Shown here: piece after piece, positions 1-6,848 of the stretch
Layout of the letters: the number at the start of each line of letters is the position of its first letter
Numbering within the stretch: the stretch's first letter is position 1
NCBI GenBank assembly: GCA_937996795.1
Contig: CALKUH010000037.1
Location: 58,342 to 122,341, forward strand
Direction of reading: 5' to 3'
Origin: an uncultured Verrucomicrobiota bacterium
GTDB lineage: Bacteria > Verrucomicrobiota > Kiritimatiellia > CAIVKH01
DNA: 64,000 nt
The notes under the pieces: generated by a model
What the model saw: only the letters and a program-made list of their open reading frames with translations
Database searches by the model: none
What the model was told of the DNA's origin: nothing
Made by a program: the position numbers and the translations under genes

Positions 1-566
1 TGCTCTCCTTCTTCCTGGGGATGTGCTCCTTCCTGGCCTGCTCCAAGAAGGTGGAAACCGCCACGGGTCTCGGCCTCGCCGTGATCTTCGTCCAGACGAT
101 CACCGTGCCGGCGAACTGGGCGATCAAGACCTACCTGCTGGCGCCGGGCGCGCTGGCGTGGACCGGCCTGCCGGGCGTCGCCGCGCTGGACCTGTCGTTC
201 CTGACGTTCATCTGCTTCATCTCGACCATCGCGTTCATGGTGCAGATCGTCGAGATGACGCTCGATAAGTACTTCCCGAAGCTCTACACCTCGCTGGGCA
301 TCTTCCTGCCGCTGATCGCCGTGAACTGCGCGATCCTCGGCGGCTCCCTGCTGATGAACGAGCGCGGCTACGACCTCCCCCACGCGACGGTCTATGGCCT
401 CTCCTCCGGCGCGGGATGGGCGCTGGCGATCGTCGCCCTGGCGGCCGTCCGCAAGAAGCTCCGCTACTCGCACATGCCCGAGGGCCTGAAGGGCCTCGGC
501 ATCACGATGATCATGACCGGCCTGATGGCGCTCGGGTTCATGAGTTTCGCGGGCATCAATCTGTAA
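1..566 (+). CDS. nqrE: Na+-translocating NADH:quinone reductase subunit E (5'-truncated)
   Basis: This is a membrane subunit of the sodium-pumping Na+-NQR complex, which oxidises NADH, reduces quinone and exports Na+. The reading frame is open from base 3, so the first residues (about 15-20, by comparison with the usual ~200 aa NqrE) lie outside the window; the visible part begins with LSFFLGMCSF, which is internal in NqrE. Several hydrophobic helices are visible, and the two family Cys-containing helix segments (FLACSKK near the start, VNCAILGG in the middle) are present; these cysteines bind the intramembrane iron centre in NqrD/NqrE. The ending LMALGFMSFAGINL is characteristic. nqrF follows 55 bp downstream in the usual nqrABCDEF order, so nqrA-D are expected upstream of the window. 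Confidence 0.96.
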   Translation, partial: LSFFLGMCSFLACSKKVETATGLGLAVIFVQTITVPANWAIKTYLLAPGALAWTGLPGVAALDLSFLTFICFISTIAFMVQIVEMTLDKYFPKLYTSLGIFLPLIAVNCAILGGSLLMNERGYDLPHATVYGLSSGAGWALAIVALAAVRKKLRYSHMPEGLKGLGITMIMTGLMALGFMSFAGINL

Positions 567-621
567 GGAATTCAACCGGACCTATAAGACCTGTAGGACG
601 TATTCATCGGGAGTCACCAAC

Positions 622-1845
622 ATGGACATCACCTATATTTCCGCGAGCGTGGCGGTCTTCACCGGCCTGATCCTCATCCTGGTGTTCGGCATCATCTGGG
701 CCTCCCGCAAACTGGCGCCGGGCGGCACGGTCAAGATCGACATCAACGACGGCGCGAAGGTCCTGGAAGCCGCGCCGGGCAAATCGCTGCTCGGCATCCT
801 CGCCGACCAGAAGATTTTCCTGCCCTCCGCCTGCGGCGGCGGCGGCACCTGCGCGATGTGCCGGTGCAACGTGGTCGAGGGCGGCGGATCGATCCTGCCC
901 ACCGAGACGGGCCACATCAACAAGCAGCAGGCCAAGCAGGGCCAGCGCCTCGCCTGCCAGCTGAAGGTCAAGAACGACCTCAAGATCCACGTCCCGGATG
1001 AAGTGCTCGAAATCAAGAAGTTCGAGGGCACCGTGCGCTCGAACCGCAACGTCGCCACGTTCATCAAGGAATTCATCGTGGACCTGCCGCCCGGCGTGGA
1101 CCTGCACTTCAAGGCCGGCGGCTACATCCAGATCGACATCCCGAAGTACCACGTGAAGTTCAAGGACTTCGACATCGACGCGAAATTCCGCGACGCGTGG
1201 GACAAGTTCAAGCTGTGGGATCTGGAGTGCGTGAACGAGGAGCCCTGCTTCCGCGCCTACTCGATGGGCAACCACCCGGCCGAGGGCAACTGCGTGATGC
1301 TGAACGTCCGCATCGCCACCCCGCCGCCGAACATGCCCGGCATCAAGCCCGGCATCGCGTCGAGCTACATCTACAGCCTCAAGCCGGGCGACAAGGTCTG
1401 GATCAGCGGCCCGTTCGGCGAGTTCTTCGCCAAGCCGACGGAGAAGGAAATGGTCTACATCGGCGGCGGCGCCGGCATGGCCCCGCTCCGCAGCCACATC
1501 TTCGACCTGTTCCACACGAAACGCACGAATCGCAAGGTGTCGTTCTGGTACGGCGCGCGTTCCTACCGGGAGATGTTCTACGAAGAGGATTTCCGGAAAA
1601 TCGAAAAGGAATTCCCGAACTTCAAGTTCAACGTCGCGCTCAGCGAGCCGCAAGCCGAGGACAACTGGACCGGCTACAAGGGCTTCATCCACCAGGTGGT
1701 GCTCGAGAACTACCTGAAACAGCACCCCGACCCGTCGGAGATTGAGTACTACCTCTGCGGTCCGCCCCCGATGATCGCCGCCGTGAACAAGATGCTCTTC
1801 GACCTCGGCGTCGAAAAAGAGCAGATCGCGTATGACGAGTTCTAG
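622..1845 (+). CDS. nqrF: Na+-translocating NADH:quinone reductase subunit F
   Basis: NqrF is the NADH-oxidising entry subunit of Na+-NQR: electrons pass from NADH to FAD and on to a 2Fe-2S cluster on the cytoplasmic side. The 407 aa product has the full family length. It shows an N-terminal membrane helix (about residues 5-27), a ferredoxin domain with cluster ligands Cys71, Cys77, Cys80 and Cys112, the FAD motif RAYS at 211-214, the nicotinamide-binding loop GGGAGMAPLR at 281-290, CGPPPM at 379-384 and the typical C-terminal YDEF. GGGAG at 609-613 is the ribosome binding site, 8 bp before the ATG. All catalytic residues I can check are intact, so the enzyme should be functional. Confidence 0.97.
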   Translation: MDITYISASVAVFTGLILILVFGIIWASRKLAPGGTVKIDINDGAKVLEAAPGKSLLGILADQKIFLPSACGGGGTCAMCRCNVVEGGGSILPTETGHINKQQAKQGQRLACQLKVKNDLKIHVPDEVLEIKKFEGTVRSNRNVATFIKEFIVDLPPGVDLHFKAGGYIQIDIPKYHVKFKDFDIDAKFRDAWDKFKLWDLECVNEEPCFRAYSMGNHPAEGNCVMLNVRIATPPPNMPGIKPGIASSYIYSLKPGDKVWISGPFGEFFAKPTEKEMVYIGGGAGMAPLRSHIFDLFHTKRTNRKVSFWYGARSYREMFYEEDFRKIEKEFPNFKFNVALSEPQAEDNWTGYKGFIHQVVLENYLKQHPDPSEIEYYLCGPPPMIAAVNKMLFDLGVEKEQIAYDEF

Positions 1846-1857
1846 GAAATGCAGAAT

Positions 1858-1927
1858 GGAGAATGCAGAATGAAGAAATGTTGACCCTCCTATTTCTGCA
1901 TTCTTCATTCTGAATTCTACATTCTCC
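1858..1927. repeat. Imperfect inverted repeat between nqrF and apbE
   Basis: The 89-bp gap between nqrF and apbE is almost filled by short words GCAGAATG/GAGAATG and their complements. The left arm at 1858-1877 (ggagaatgcagaatgaagaa) is matched by its complement in two blocks, 1901-1912 and 1920-1927, separated by a 7-bp insertion. The transcript could fold into a long hairpin. It looks like a dispersed non-coding repeat unit rather than a rho-independent terminator, because no T tract follows. Confidence 0.75.
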
Positions 1928-1934
1928 CTTTCCA

Positions 1935-3017
1935 ATGAAGCTCCTCCAGCCCCGCCGCTTCCATCCGCGCAAAGCGATGTTCGTGCTGGCGGTTCTCGCC
2001 GGCTTCATGGTCTACACGACGCAGCGGGACCGTCCGCCGCAGCTCTGGCGCTTTGACGGCGAAATCTTCGGCTCGACCTACACGGTGCAGCTCGTGGACC
2101 GCGGCCTGTCGGAGAAACGGCTGGCGGTGTTGCAGGCCACGGTCCAGTCCCACCTCGACGCGATGAACAGCGAGCTGTCGACCTGGCTGCCGGACAGCGG
2201 GCTTTCCCGGTTCAACGCAAACCCCTCGCTGGCGCCCATCGCCGTGACGCCGCGCATCGTGGAACTGACCGCGCTCTCCATGGAGATCAGCCGCGCGTCA
2301 GGCGGCGCGTTCGATGTGACGTTCAGCCCGCTCTTCGACGCGTGGGGCTTCGGACGCAACGGCCCCAAACGCATCCCCGACCCGGCGACGGAGGCCGCCG
2401 CCTTCGCGCAGTGCGGAATCCATCACCTCTCCATCGTTTCCTCCAACGAACTCCAGAAGGCCGTGCCGGGCCTGCAACTCGTCTTCAACGCCATCGCGCC
2501 CGGCTACGCGGCGCAGGAGGTCACCGGATTGCTTGCCGAGCAGGGCTTCTCGAACCTCTACGTGGATGTCGGCGGCGAGACGGTCGTGCGCGGGCGCAAC
2601 CTTTCCGGCCAGCCGTGGCGGATCGGCATCGAGCGCCCCACCTATGACGCCGAGCCGGGCCGGCAGATTGACGTGGTGCTCGCGGTCACCGATGCGGCCG
2701 TTGCGACGTCCGGCGATTACCGGAACTACGTACGCGGCGAGGACGGCGTGCACTACTCGCACATCTTCGACCCGCGCATCGGCCGCCCCGCGATCAGCCG
2801 CGTGGCCAGCGTGACCGTCGTCGCGAACAACGGCGCATGGGCCGATGCGCTCGCCACCACCCTCTTCGTCATGGGCCCGGAGGAAGGCTTGCCGTGGCTC
2901 GCGGAACACACCGATGCGGAGGCGCTCTTCCTGATGCGCGAAGGCGAAAACCAATTCCGCGAAATCGCCTCCCCCGGCCTGACCGCCCGCACCGGCTACG
3001 CGCCCCAAACGCGCTGA
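1935..3017 (+). CDS. apbE: FAD:protein FMN transferase (ApbE/Ftp)
   Basis: ApbE covalently attaches FMN, taken from FAD, to threonine residues of target proteins; the classic targets are NqrB and NqrC, which fits its place directly after nqrF. The 360 aa product has an N-terminal signal anchor (about residues 14-27), so the catalytic domain should be periplasmic. Family motifs visible are FDVTFSPLFDAWGFG at 126-140, DVGGE at 211-215, ATSGDY at 257-262 and HIFDPRIGRP at 276-285 (flavin and Mg binding), followed by the AWADALATTLFVMG helix. No good ribosome binding site precedes the ATG at 1935; an in-frame ATG at 1977 is a possible alternative that would cut into the membrane anchor. Confidence 0.93.
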   Translation: MKLLQPRRFHPRKAMFVLAVLAGFMVYTTQRDRPPQLWRFDGEIFGSTYTVQLVDRGLSEKRLAVLQATVQSHLDAMNSELSTWLPDSGLSRFNANPSLAPIAVTPRIVELTALSMEISRASGGAFDVTFSPLFDAWGFGRNGPKRIPDPATEAAAFAQCGIHHLSIVSSNELQKAVPGLQLVFNAIAPGYAAQEVTGLLAEQGFSNLYVDVGGETVVRGRNLSGQPWRIGIERPTYDAEPGRQIDVVLAVTDAAVATSGDYRNYVRGEDGVHYSHIFDPRIGRPAISRVASVTVVANNGAWADALATTLFVMGPEEGLPWLAEHTDAEALFLMREGENQFREIASPGLTARTGYAPQTR

Positions 3018-3043
3018 GCCCTGCACCCGTACTTCGCCGCGAA

Positions 3044-3062
3044 GCGTCGGAATTCCTGACAC
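3044..3062. promoter_or_regulatory. Candidate PrsR upstream activating palindrome
   Basis: GCGTCGGAATTCCTGACAC is an imperfect palindrome centred about 119 bp upstream of the -24 GG of the sigma-54-like promoter at 3171. A closely related element (GTGTCGGAAATCCGACAC) sits upstream of the second sigma-54-like promoter of this window at 6657-6674. The position and the repeated occurrence fit an enhancer for an RpoN activator; the natural candidate is the PrsR regulator encoded at 10920-12281. Confidence 0.55.
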
Positions 3063-3170
3063 ATTCAGGTCGATCACCAGCCCATCGTCGCCGGGCCGTC
3101 GAATTCACTGCGCGCACAATCCGCTCGCGGGCAACCCCTTGCAGGAGACGGCCGAACGTCCCGCGCTTTT

Positions 3171-3186
3171 TGGCATGGCGGTAGCT
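3171..3186 (+). promoter_or_regulatory. Sigma-54-type promoter for the PDGG-CTERM gene pair
   Basis: TGGCATGGCGGTAGCT matches the -24/-12 consensus TGGCACR-N4-TTGCW with the invariant GG (3172-3173) and GC (3184-3185) separated by 10 bp. Transcription would start near 3197, leaving a 5' leader of about 26 nt that carries the GGAGG ribosome site at 3215-3219. A weaker alternative with a perfect -12 (TTGCA) but poor -24 lies at 3128-3143. Confidence 0.55.
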
Positions 3187-3222
3187 GGATATACGACCGG
3201 AACAAGGAAAGTCGGAGGCACC

Positions 3223-3918
3223 ATGAAGAAGAGCATTTCAAAGATGGCGGCTGTGGCGGGAGTCGTTCTGTTGTTTTGCATGCAGGCCTTCGCCCTGCCC
3301 TCGCTGACGGTTAATCGCATTTCGGGTTACTACCAGTCGGGTTTCGATGGAGGCGAATTCACGCTCTCCGGCACCCCGTATACGGGCTACTACGATGCCG
3401 ACGCGACAGCAGGGAGCGGCTTCCAGTCGTTCTGTCTTGAAAAGGATGAGGTCATCTCAATTCCCGGTACATACTCGTACCAGGTGAGCAGCGCGGCGAA
3501 CGCTGGCGGCGTCGGCGGCCCCTCGCCCGATCCGATCTCCATCGGAACGGCATGGCTCTACAATCAATTCGCGAGCGGCGCGCTCGCCGGCTACCAGTAC
3601 ACGCCGGGCGCGACGCGCGCGTCGCATGCGCGGAACCTGCAAAACGCCATCTGGTGGCTGGAAGAAGAACTCACCCTGACCTTCTCGCAGATCCAGGCGA
3701 ACCCGTTCATCGGCGCCGTGCTGGGCCAATTCAGCAGCGCCATCGCCGCGAAGGCGGATGCGACGGCCGGCGCCTATGGCGTATATGTCCTGAACCTGAC
3801 GCAGAACGGATCGCGCCGGCAGGACCAGCTGGTCAGGATTCCCGACGGCGGGTTGACGATCGCGCTGCTGGGATTAAGCCTGGCCAGCGGATGGATCATG
3901 CGGAGGAAGCAGGCGTAA
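3223..3918 (+). CDS. Secreted PDGG-CTERM (VPDSG-like) protein with thioester-domain-like Cys/Gln motifs
   Basis: This 231 aa protein has a Sec signal peptide (MKKSISK then a hydrophobic stretch, likely cut after FALP or nearby) and a C-terminal sorting signal of exosortase type: RIPDGG at 205-210, a hydrophobic segment and the basic tail MRRKQA. It should be handled by the exosortase at 10042-10923. The body contains FQSFCLE with Cys71, GTAWLYNQF at 109-117 and NLQNAIWWLEEE with Gln140. The Cys and the Q-x-AIW arrangement resemble the thioester domains of Gram-positive surface adhesins. I chose the ATG at 3223 because of the GGAGG site just upstream and the signal peptide. It is the first gene of a two-gene operon. 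Confidence 0.85.
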   Translation: MKKSISKMAAVAGVVLLFCMQAFALPSLTVNRISGYYQSGFDGGEFTLSGTPYTGYYDADATAGSGFQSFCLEKDEVISIPGTYSYQVSSAANAGGVGGPSPDPISIGTAWLYNQFASGALAGYQYTPGATRASHARNLQNAIWWLEEELTLTFSQIQANPFIGAVLGQFSSAIAAKADATAGAYGVYVLNLTQNGSRRQDQLVRIPDGGLTIALLGLSLASGWIMRRKQA

Positions 3919-3948
3919 TCACTGGATAACAACAGGAGGGTGCATCAT

Positions 3949-4626
3949 ATGAAAAAGATACTGGCACTGCTGATGATCGCGGCGGGATTAAGCGGAACGG
4001 CCAAGGCCCTCCCGTTGAACCTGCTGGGCGATACACTCCAGTTCAGCGACGGGATCACGGCGACTCCGAACTGGAGCACGTCCGGGACCTGGTTGAGCTG
4101 GGAGATCACCGCCATGGAGGGTGATCTCTGGCACTACGAATACGTGTGGCACACCGATGGCGCGGACTTGAGCCACATCATCATCGAGGTCACGGAAGGC
4201 GCCCCTGGAAGCGACTTCTGGGATTGGGAGTACGCGTATTCCGGCGTTCAGGAAGGTGATCCGACCTTCGGGTGGTTCGGCCCGGATCAGGGAGGCAGCA
4301 ATCTGGGCATGCCCGGTTCCATGTACGGATTCGTCCTGAACACCACGGAGGACACGCCGATCTTCGGTTTCGAATTCACCACCTGGCGCGCTCCGGTCTG
4401 GGGTGACTTCTATGCCAAGGACGGCAAGCACAACTCCGGCGGACCCGATGCAGGCTTCACCTATGCCTACAACGTGGGCTTCTCGCTGGAAGACGGGAAC
4501 GACGGGCTGCACATTGCACGGCCCAACGGGCAGGTCCAGATCGCCGACGGCGGCCTGACGGTCGCCCTCCTGGGCGCGACCCTGATGGGCGTGAACATGT
4601 TGCGGCGCCGGTTGGCGGTGCGCTGA
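3949..4626 (+). CDS. Secreted ADGG-CTERM protein (exosortase substrate)
   Basis: A 225 aa exported protein follows the previous gene after 30 bp, behind a strong AGGAGGG site at 3934-3940, so the two are co-transcribed. It has a signal peptide (MKKILALLMIAAGLSGTAKA) and a C-terminal sorting signal: QIADGG, a hydrophobic helix and the basic tail LRRRLAVR. The motif is ADGG rather than PDGG, a variation on the VPDSG-type signal. The body is rich in Trp, Gly and Asp, with LSHIIIEVTEG and GFEFTTWRAPVWGDFYAKDG, a pattern seen in many exosortase substrates of unknown function. It lacks cysteine, unlike its partner. Function is unknown; a structural or adhesive role in the extracellular matrix is inference. 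Confidence 0.85.
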   Translation: MKKILALLMIAAGLSGTAKALPLNLLGDTLQFSDGITATPNWSTSGTWLSWEITAMEGDLWHYEYVWHTDGADLSHIIIEVTEGAPGSDFWDWEYAYSGVQEGDPTFGWFGPDQGGSNLGMPGSMYGFVLNTTEDTPIFGFEFTTWRAPVWGDFYAKDGKHNSGGPDAGFTYAYNVGFSLEDGNDGLHIARPNGQVQIADGGLTVALLGATLMGVNMLRRRLAVR

Positions 4627-4646
4627 GAGTAAGCGCGAGAGAAAAA

Positions 4647-4680
4647 AGCCGCGGCCTCAAGGAGGTCGCGGCTTCTCGTT
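4647..4680. terminator. Intrinsic terminator, possibly bidirectional
   Basis: An 11-bp stem (AGCCGCGGCCT at 4647-4657 with AGGTCGCGGCT at 4663-4673, one mismatch) with a 5-nt loop is followed by TCTCGTTTT on the + strand and flanked by AAAAAA on the other side. It lies between the convergent ADGG-CTERM gene and the LRR gene, so it can serve both. Confidence 0.8.
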
Positions 4681-4690
4681 TTCCGTTTCC

Positions 4691-5722
4691 TCAAGGGTCG
4701 TACTGGATCGAGACGCCCTGGTTGGTCAGGAACGGAATATCATTGGTTTTGGCGTAGTCGCTCAACGGATTGGCGCGAAGGCGCACCACGGCGCCGCTGG
4801 CCAACCCGCCAGCCATTCGATTGGTGACCAGCGCGCCGATCTCCACCACCTGGTTGCTGGTCAGATACAGGAGGGACAGGTTGGTCAGGCCGGCCAGCGG
4901 GGACAGGTCGCTGATAGAATTGGCCTCGAGCCGCAGGTCTTCCAAACACGTCAACCCGGCCAGGGGCTCAACGTCGACAATCAAGTTGTCCGCACCCAGC
5001 AACTGTTCCAAATTCGTCAAACCGGACAGCGGCGAGAGATCGGCCACCTGGTTGCCGAAGAAATAAAGGCGGACCAACGCGGTCAGATTGCTCAGCGGAC
5101 CCAGGTCGCTCACCTGATTGTCCGGAAGTTCCAGCGACCACAGGTTCGTCAGTCCGGCTAATGGCGACAGATTGGTGATCTGGTTGCTGAGAAATTCGAG
5201 CCGACGCAATGTGGTAAGGCCGGCCAGCGGGGACAGGTCGCGCAGGTCGCTGTTGAGGCTCAAGTTCAGGGAGGCCAGCGCGGTGTAGTCCAAACCGGTG
5301 AGGTTGGTGATGCCCTTGTTGATCAGCGAGAGATTGGTGATGGCGGCGGTTTCAAAGTCGTACAATTCGTTCGTCGGCGCCGTCTTGCTCGTGATCGCAC
5401 CCCAAAGCGCGTTGGAGATTCCCGGATCGGGCGTCGCCACCACCGCCACCCGCTGGACGCGGTAGAACACCGGGGCGTCGGCGTTGGTCACCATGGCCAC
5501 GCGGTCCGTCATCACGGGCGTAACGAATGCAAACGCGTCGGCGAGCAGCGTGGTCGCGCACCCCACGATGTTGCGATTGGTTGGCGAACTCCACTGCAGC
5601 GTGACGGATTCGCCCGATCGCAAAGCATTCGTCAGCACAGGGGATTCCGCTTGCGCGCGAAGTGACGACAACCCCAGCGCAAGGGCACAGACGGCAACGT
5701 TACGAGTTACAACGGCGCTCAT
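4691..5722 (-). CDS. Secreted leucine-rich repeat protein (internalin-like)
   Basis: This 343 aa protein has a signal peptide (MSAVVTRNVAVCALALGLSSLRAQA) and, after a divergent N-terminal segment, about seven 22-residue leucine-rich repeats of the form LxxLxLxxNxIxDLSPLAGLTNL. Such repeats form curved solenoids that bind proteins or sugars outside the cell. It carries no exosortase signal at its C terminus. I start it at the ATG at 5722 because the only upstream in-frame start, a GTG at 5749, would put a charged extension before the signal peptide. It lies 80 bp downstream of the FN3 gene on the same strand and probably shares its transcript; the gap contains a 7-bp inverted repeat (CCGTTCC at 5732-5738, GGAACGG at 5753-5759). 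Binding partner unknown. Confidence 0.85.
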   Translation of the reverse strand: MSAVVTRNVAVCALALGLSSLRAQAESPVLTNALRSGESVTLQWSSPTNRNIVGCATTLLADAFAFVTPVMTDRVAMVTNADAPVFYRVQRVAVVATPDPGISNALWGAITSKTAPTNELYDFETAAITNLSLINKGITNLTGLDYTALASLNLSLNSDLRDLSPLAGLTTLRRLEFLSNQITNLSPLAGLTNLWSLELPDNQVSDLGPLSNLTALVRLYFFGNQVADLSPLSGLTNLEQLLGADNLIVDVEPLAGLTCLEDLRLEANSISDLSPLAGLTNLSLLYLTSNQVVEIGALVTNRMAGGLASGAVVRLRANPLSDYAKTNDIPFLTNQGVSIQYDP

Positions 5723-5802
5723 GAGGCCATCCCGTTCCGGGGACTCCACGTGGGAACGGTATCATGACACAAGCGAGTCCGCGATCGAAACGCGACGCGC
5801 GA

Positions 5803-6567
5803 TCAAAGCACGGCGGGTTCCAGCTGGCAGCGGAGGCGATAGAACGCCGTTGCGGCGCGCGGCGCGGAGAGCGCGATGGGCAGGCCGGTTCCAAGCATCC
5901 GACCGGCGCCCTCCACCACGACCCAGGGCGCGGAGGGCGCTGCGGCCATCTCCACGGCGTACGTCCGCTGGAAGCGTTCGTACCCCGGGCCTTGCGCCGC
6001 CTTCGAGTCAAAGATCAAGCCCACGCCATCCGCGGTGGGAACGATGCGCAGGATCGGCCCCGTATCGGGGGCGTTGGGGTCGCTTCCCGCGATAAACTCC
6101 TCCCGATCCGACAGCCCGTCCGCATCCGTGTCGGTCGCTCCGTCCGCGATCGTAAGATCCCCCAGCAGGTTCTGCTCCCAGGCATCCGGGAGGTCATCGA
6201 CATCCTCGTCCAGCGAATTCCAGGCGACCTCCGGCGACAAGGGGCTTTCGACACCCTGTTCATCCACGGCGGTCACGGCGAAGTAGTACGTGCGTCCGTC
6301 CTCCAAGTCCGCGATCTGCACAGTCGAGGATGCCTGGACGGCAAGGACACGCGTATACCGGCCGGGCTCCGTGCCATAGTGCACATGGTAGTCCACCGGT
6401 GTGTTCAACGGAGCTCCATCCATGCGCGTACTCGGCGGATCCCACGACAGCGAGATCTCAACGGCCTGTGCAACTCCAATATTCAAGAGCAGCAGTGACA
6501 CGGCGACAAGTCGCGTTGCCGACTGATACCACGTGTGCTCCCTTATCGCTATTCCCGTGTGCTTCAT
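5803..6567 (-). CDS. Secreted fibronectin type III protein with thrombospondin-3-like calcium loop
   Basis: This 254 aa exported protein has a signal peptide whose hydrophobic core is RLVAVSLLLLNIGVAQAVE. An FN3-like domain follows (SLSWDPPSTRMDGAPLNTPVDYHVHYG, then DGRTYYFAVTAVDEQGVESPLS). After it comes a linker with the calcium-binding loop DTDADGLSDREEF, typical of thrombospondin type 3/dockerin-like loops (TDxDxDGxSDxxE), and a C-terminal beta-rich domain (RTYAVEMAAAPSAPW...FYRLRC) common in Verrucomicrobia-type secreted proteins. The ATG at 6567 is preferred because it begins the signal peptide. Just upstream, GACGGT/ACCGTC (6570-6586) forms a hairpin in the leader, and a sigma-54-like promoter lies at 6596-6611. 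It is probably a matrix or adhesion component. Confidence 0.83.
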   Translation of the reverse strand: MKHTGIAIREHTWYQSATRLVAVSLLLLNIGVAQAVEISLSWDPPSTRMDGAPLNTPVDYHVHYGTEPGRYTRVLAVQASSTVQIADLEDGRTYYFAVTAVDEQGVESPLSPEVAWNSLDEDVDDLPDAWEQNLLGDLTIADGATDTDADGLSDREEFIAGSDPNAPDTGPILRIVPTADGVGLIFDSKAAQGPGYERFQRTYAVEMAAAPSAPWVVVEGAGRMLGTGLPIALSAPRAATAFYRLRCQLEPAVL

Positions 6568-6595
6568 AGGACGGTCTTTCACCGTCGTAAAATGA

Positions 6596-6611
6596 AGCAC
6601 GTTGAATGCCG
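6596..6611 (-). promoter_or_regulatory. Sigma-54-like promoter for the FN3-LRR gene pair
   Basis: Read on the minus strand, CGGCATTCAACGTGCT has the GG and GC dinucleotides spaced by 10 bp and a GGCAT -24 block; the -12 is GTGC instead of TTGC. The start of transcription would fall near 6585, about 18 nt before the ATG and right at the leader hairpin at 6570-6586. The match is weaker than the one at 3171, but the shared palindrome upstream supports it. Confidence 0.45.
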
Positions 6612-6656
6612 GGATTAATGGATTAAGTCATTTTGTCTTCTCAATCCAAGGAACAC

Positions 6657-6674
6657 GTGTCGGAAATCCGACAC
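6657..6674. promoter_or_regulatory. Candidate PrsR-binding palindrome
   Basis: GTGTCGGAAATCCGACAC is a perfect 8-bp inverted repeat around AA, centred about 56 bp upstream of the -24 GG of the promoter at 6596-6611. It is nearly the same as the element at 3044-3062. The rest of the gene-free stretch 6568-6848 is relatively AT-rich and shows no credible coding region. Confidence 0.55.
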
Positions 6675-6848
6675 CTCGCGTCGCTGCCAATTTCTGCAAG
6701 ATCTTCATGGCAGCAATCTCCCAAAATAATGACGCGCGCACGAAATCCGCCATGCCCCCTCACCTGCGCATAAAATATTTTTGCAGCAAAAAGAATCCTG
6801 TTACTCCGAAGCGCACATTCGTTGTCTATTTTGAGAATTAGTTCGCAA

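Noticed and set aside
6602..6841. 79-codon open frame in the gap upstream of the FN3 gene
   Set aside because: No ribosome site, unlikely protein, and it overlaps the promoter and palindrome of the divergent FN3 gene.
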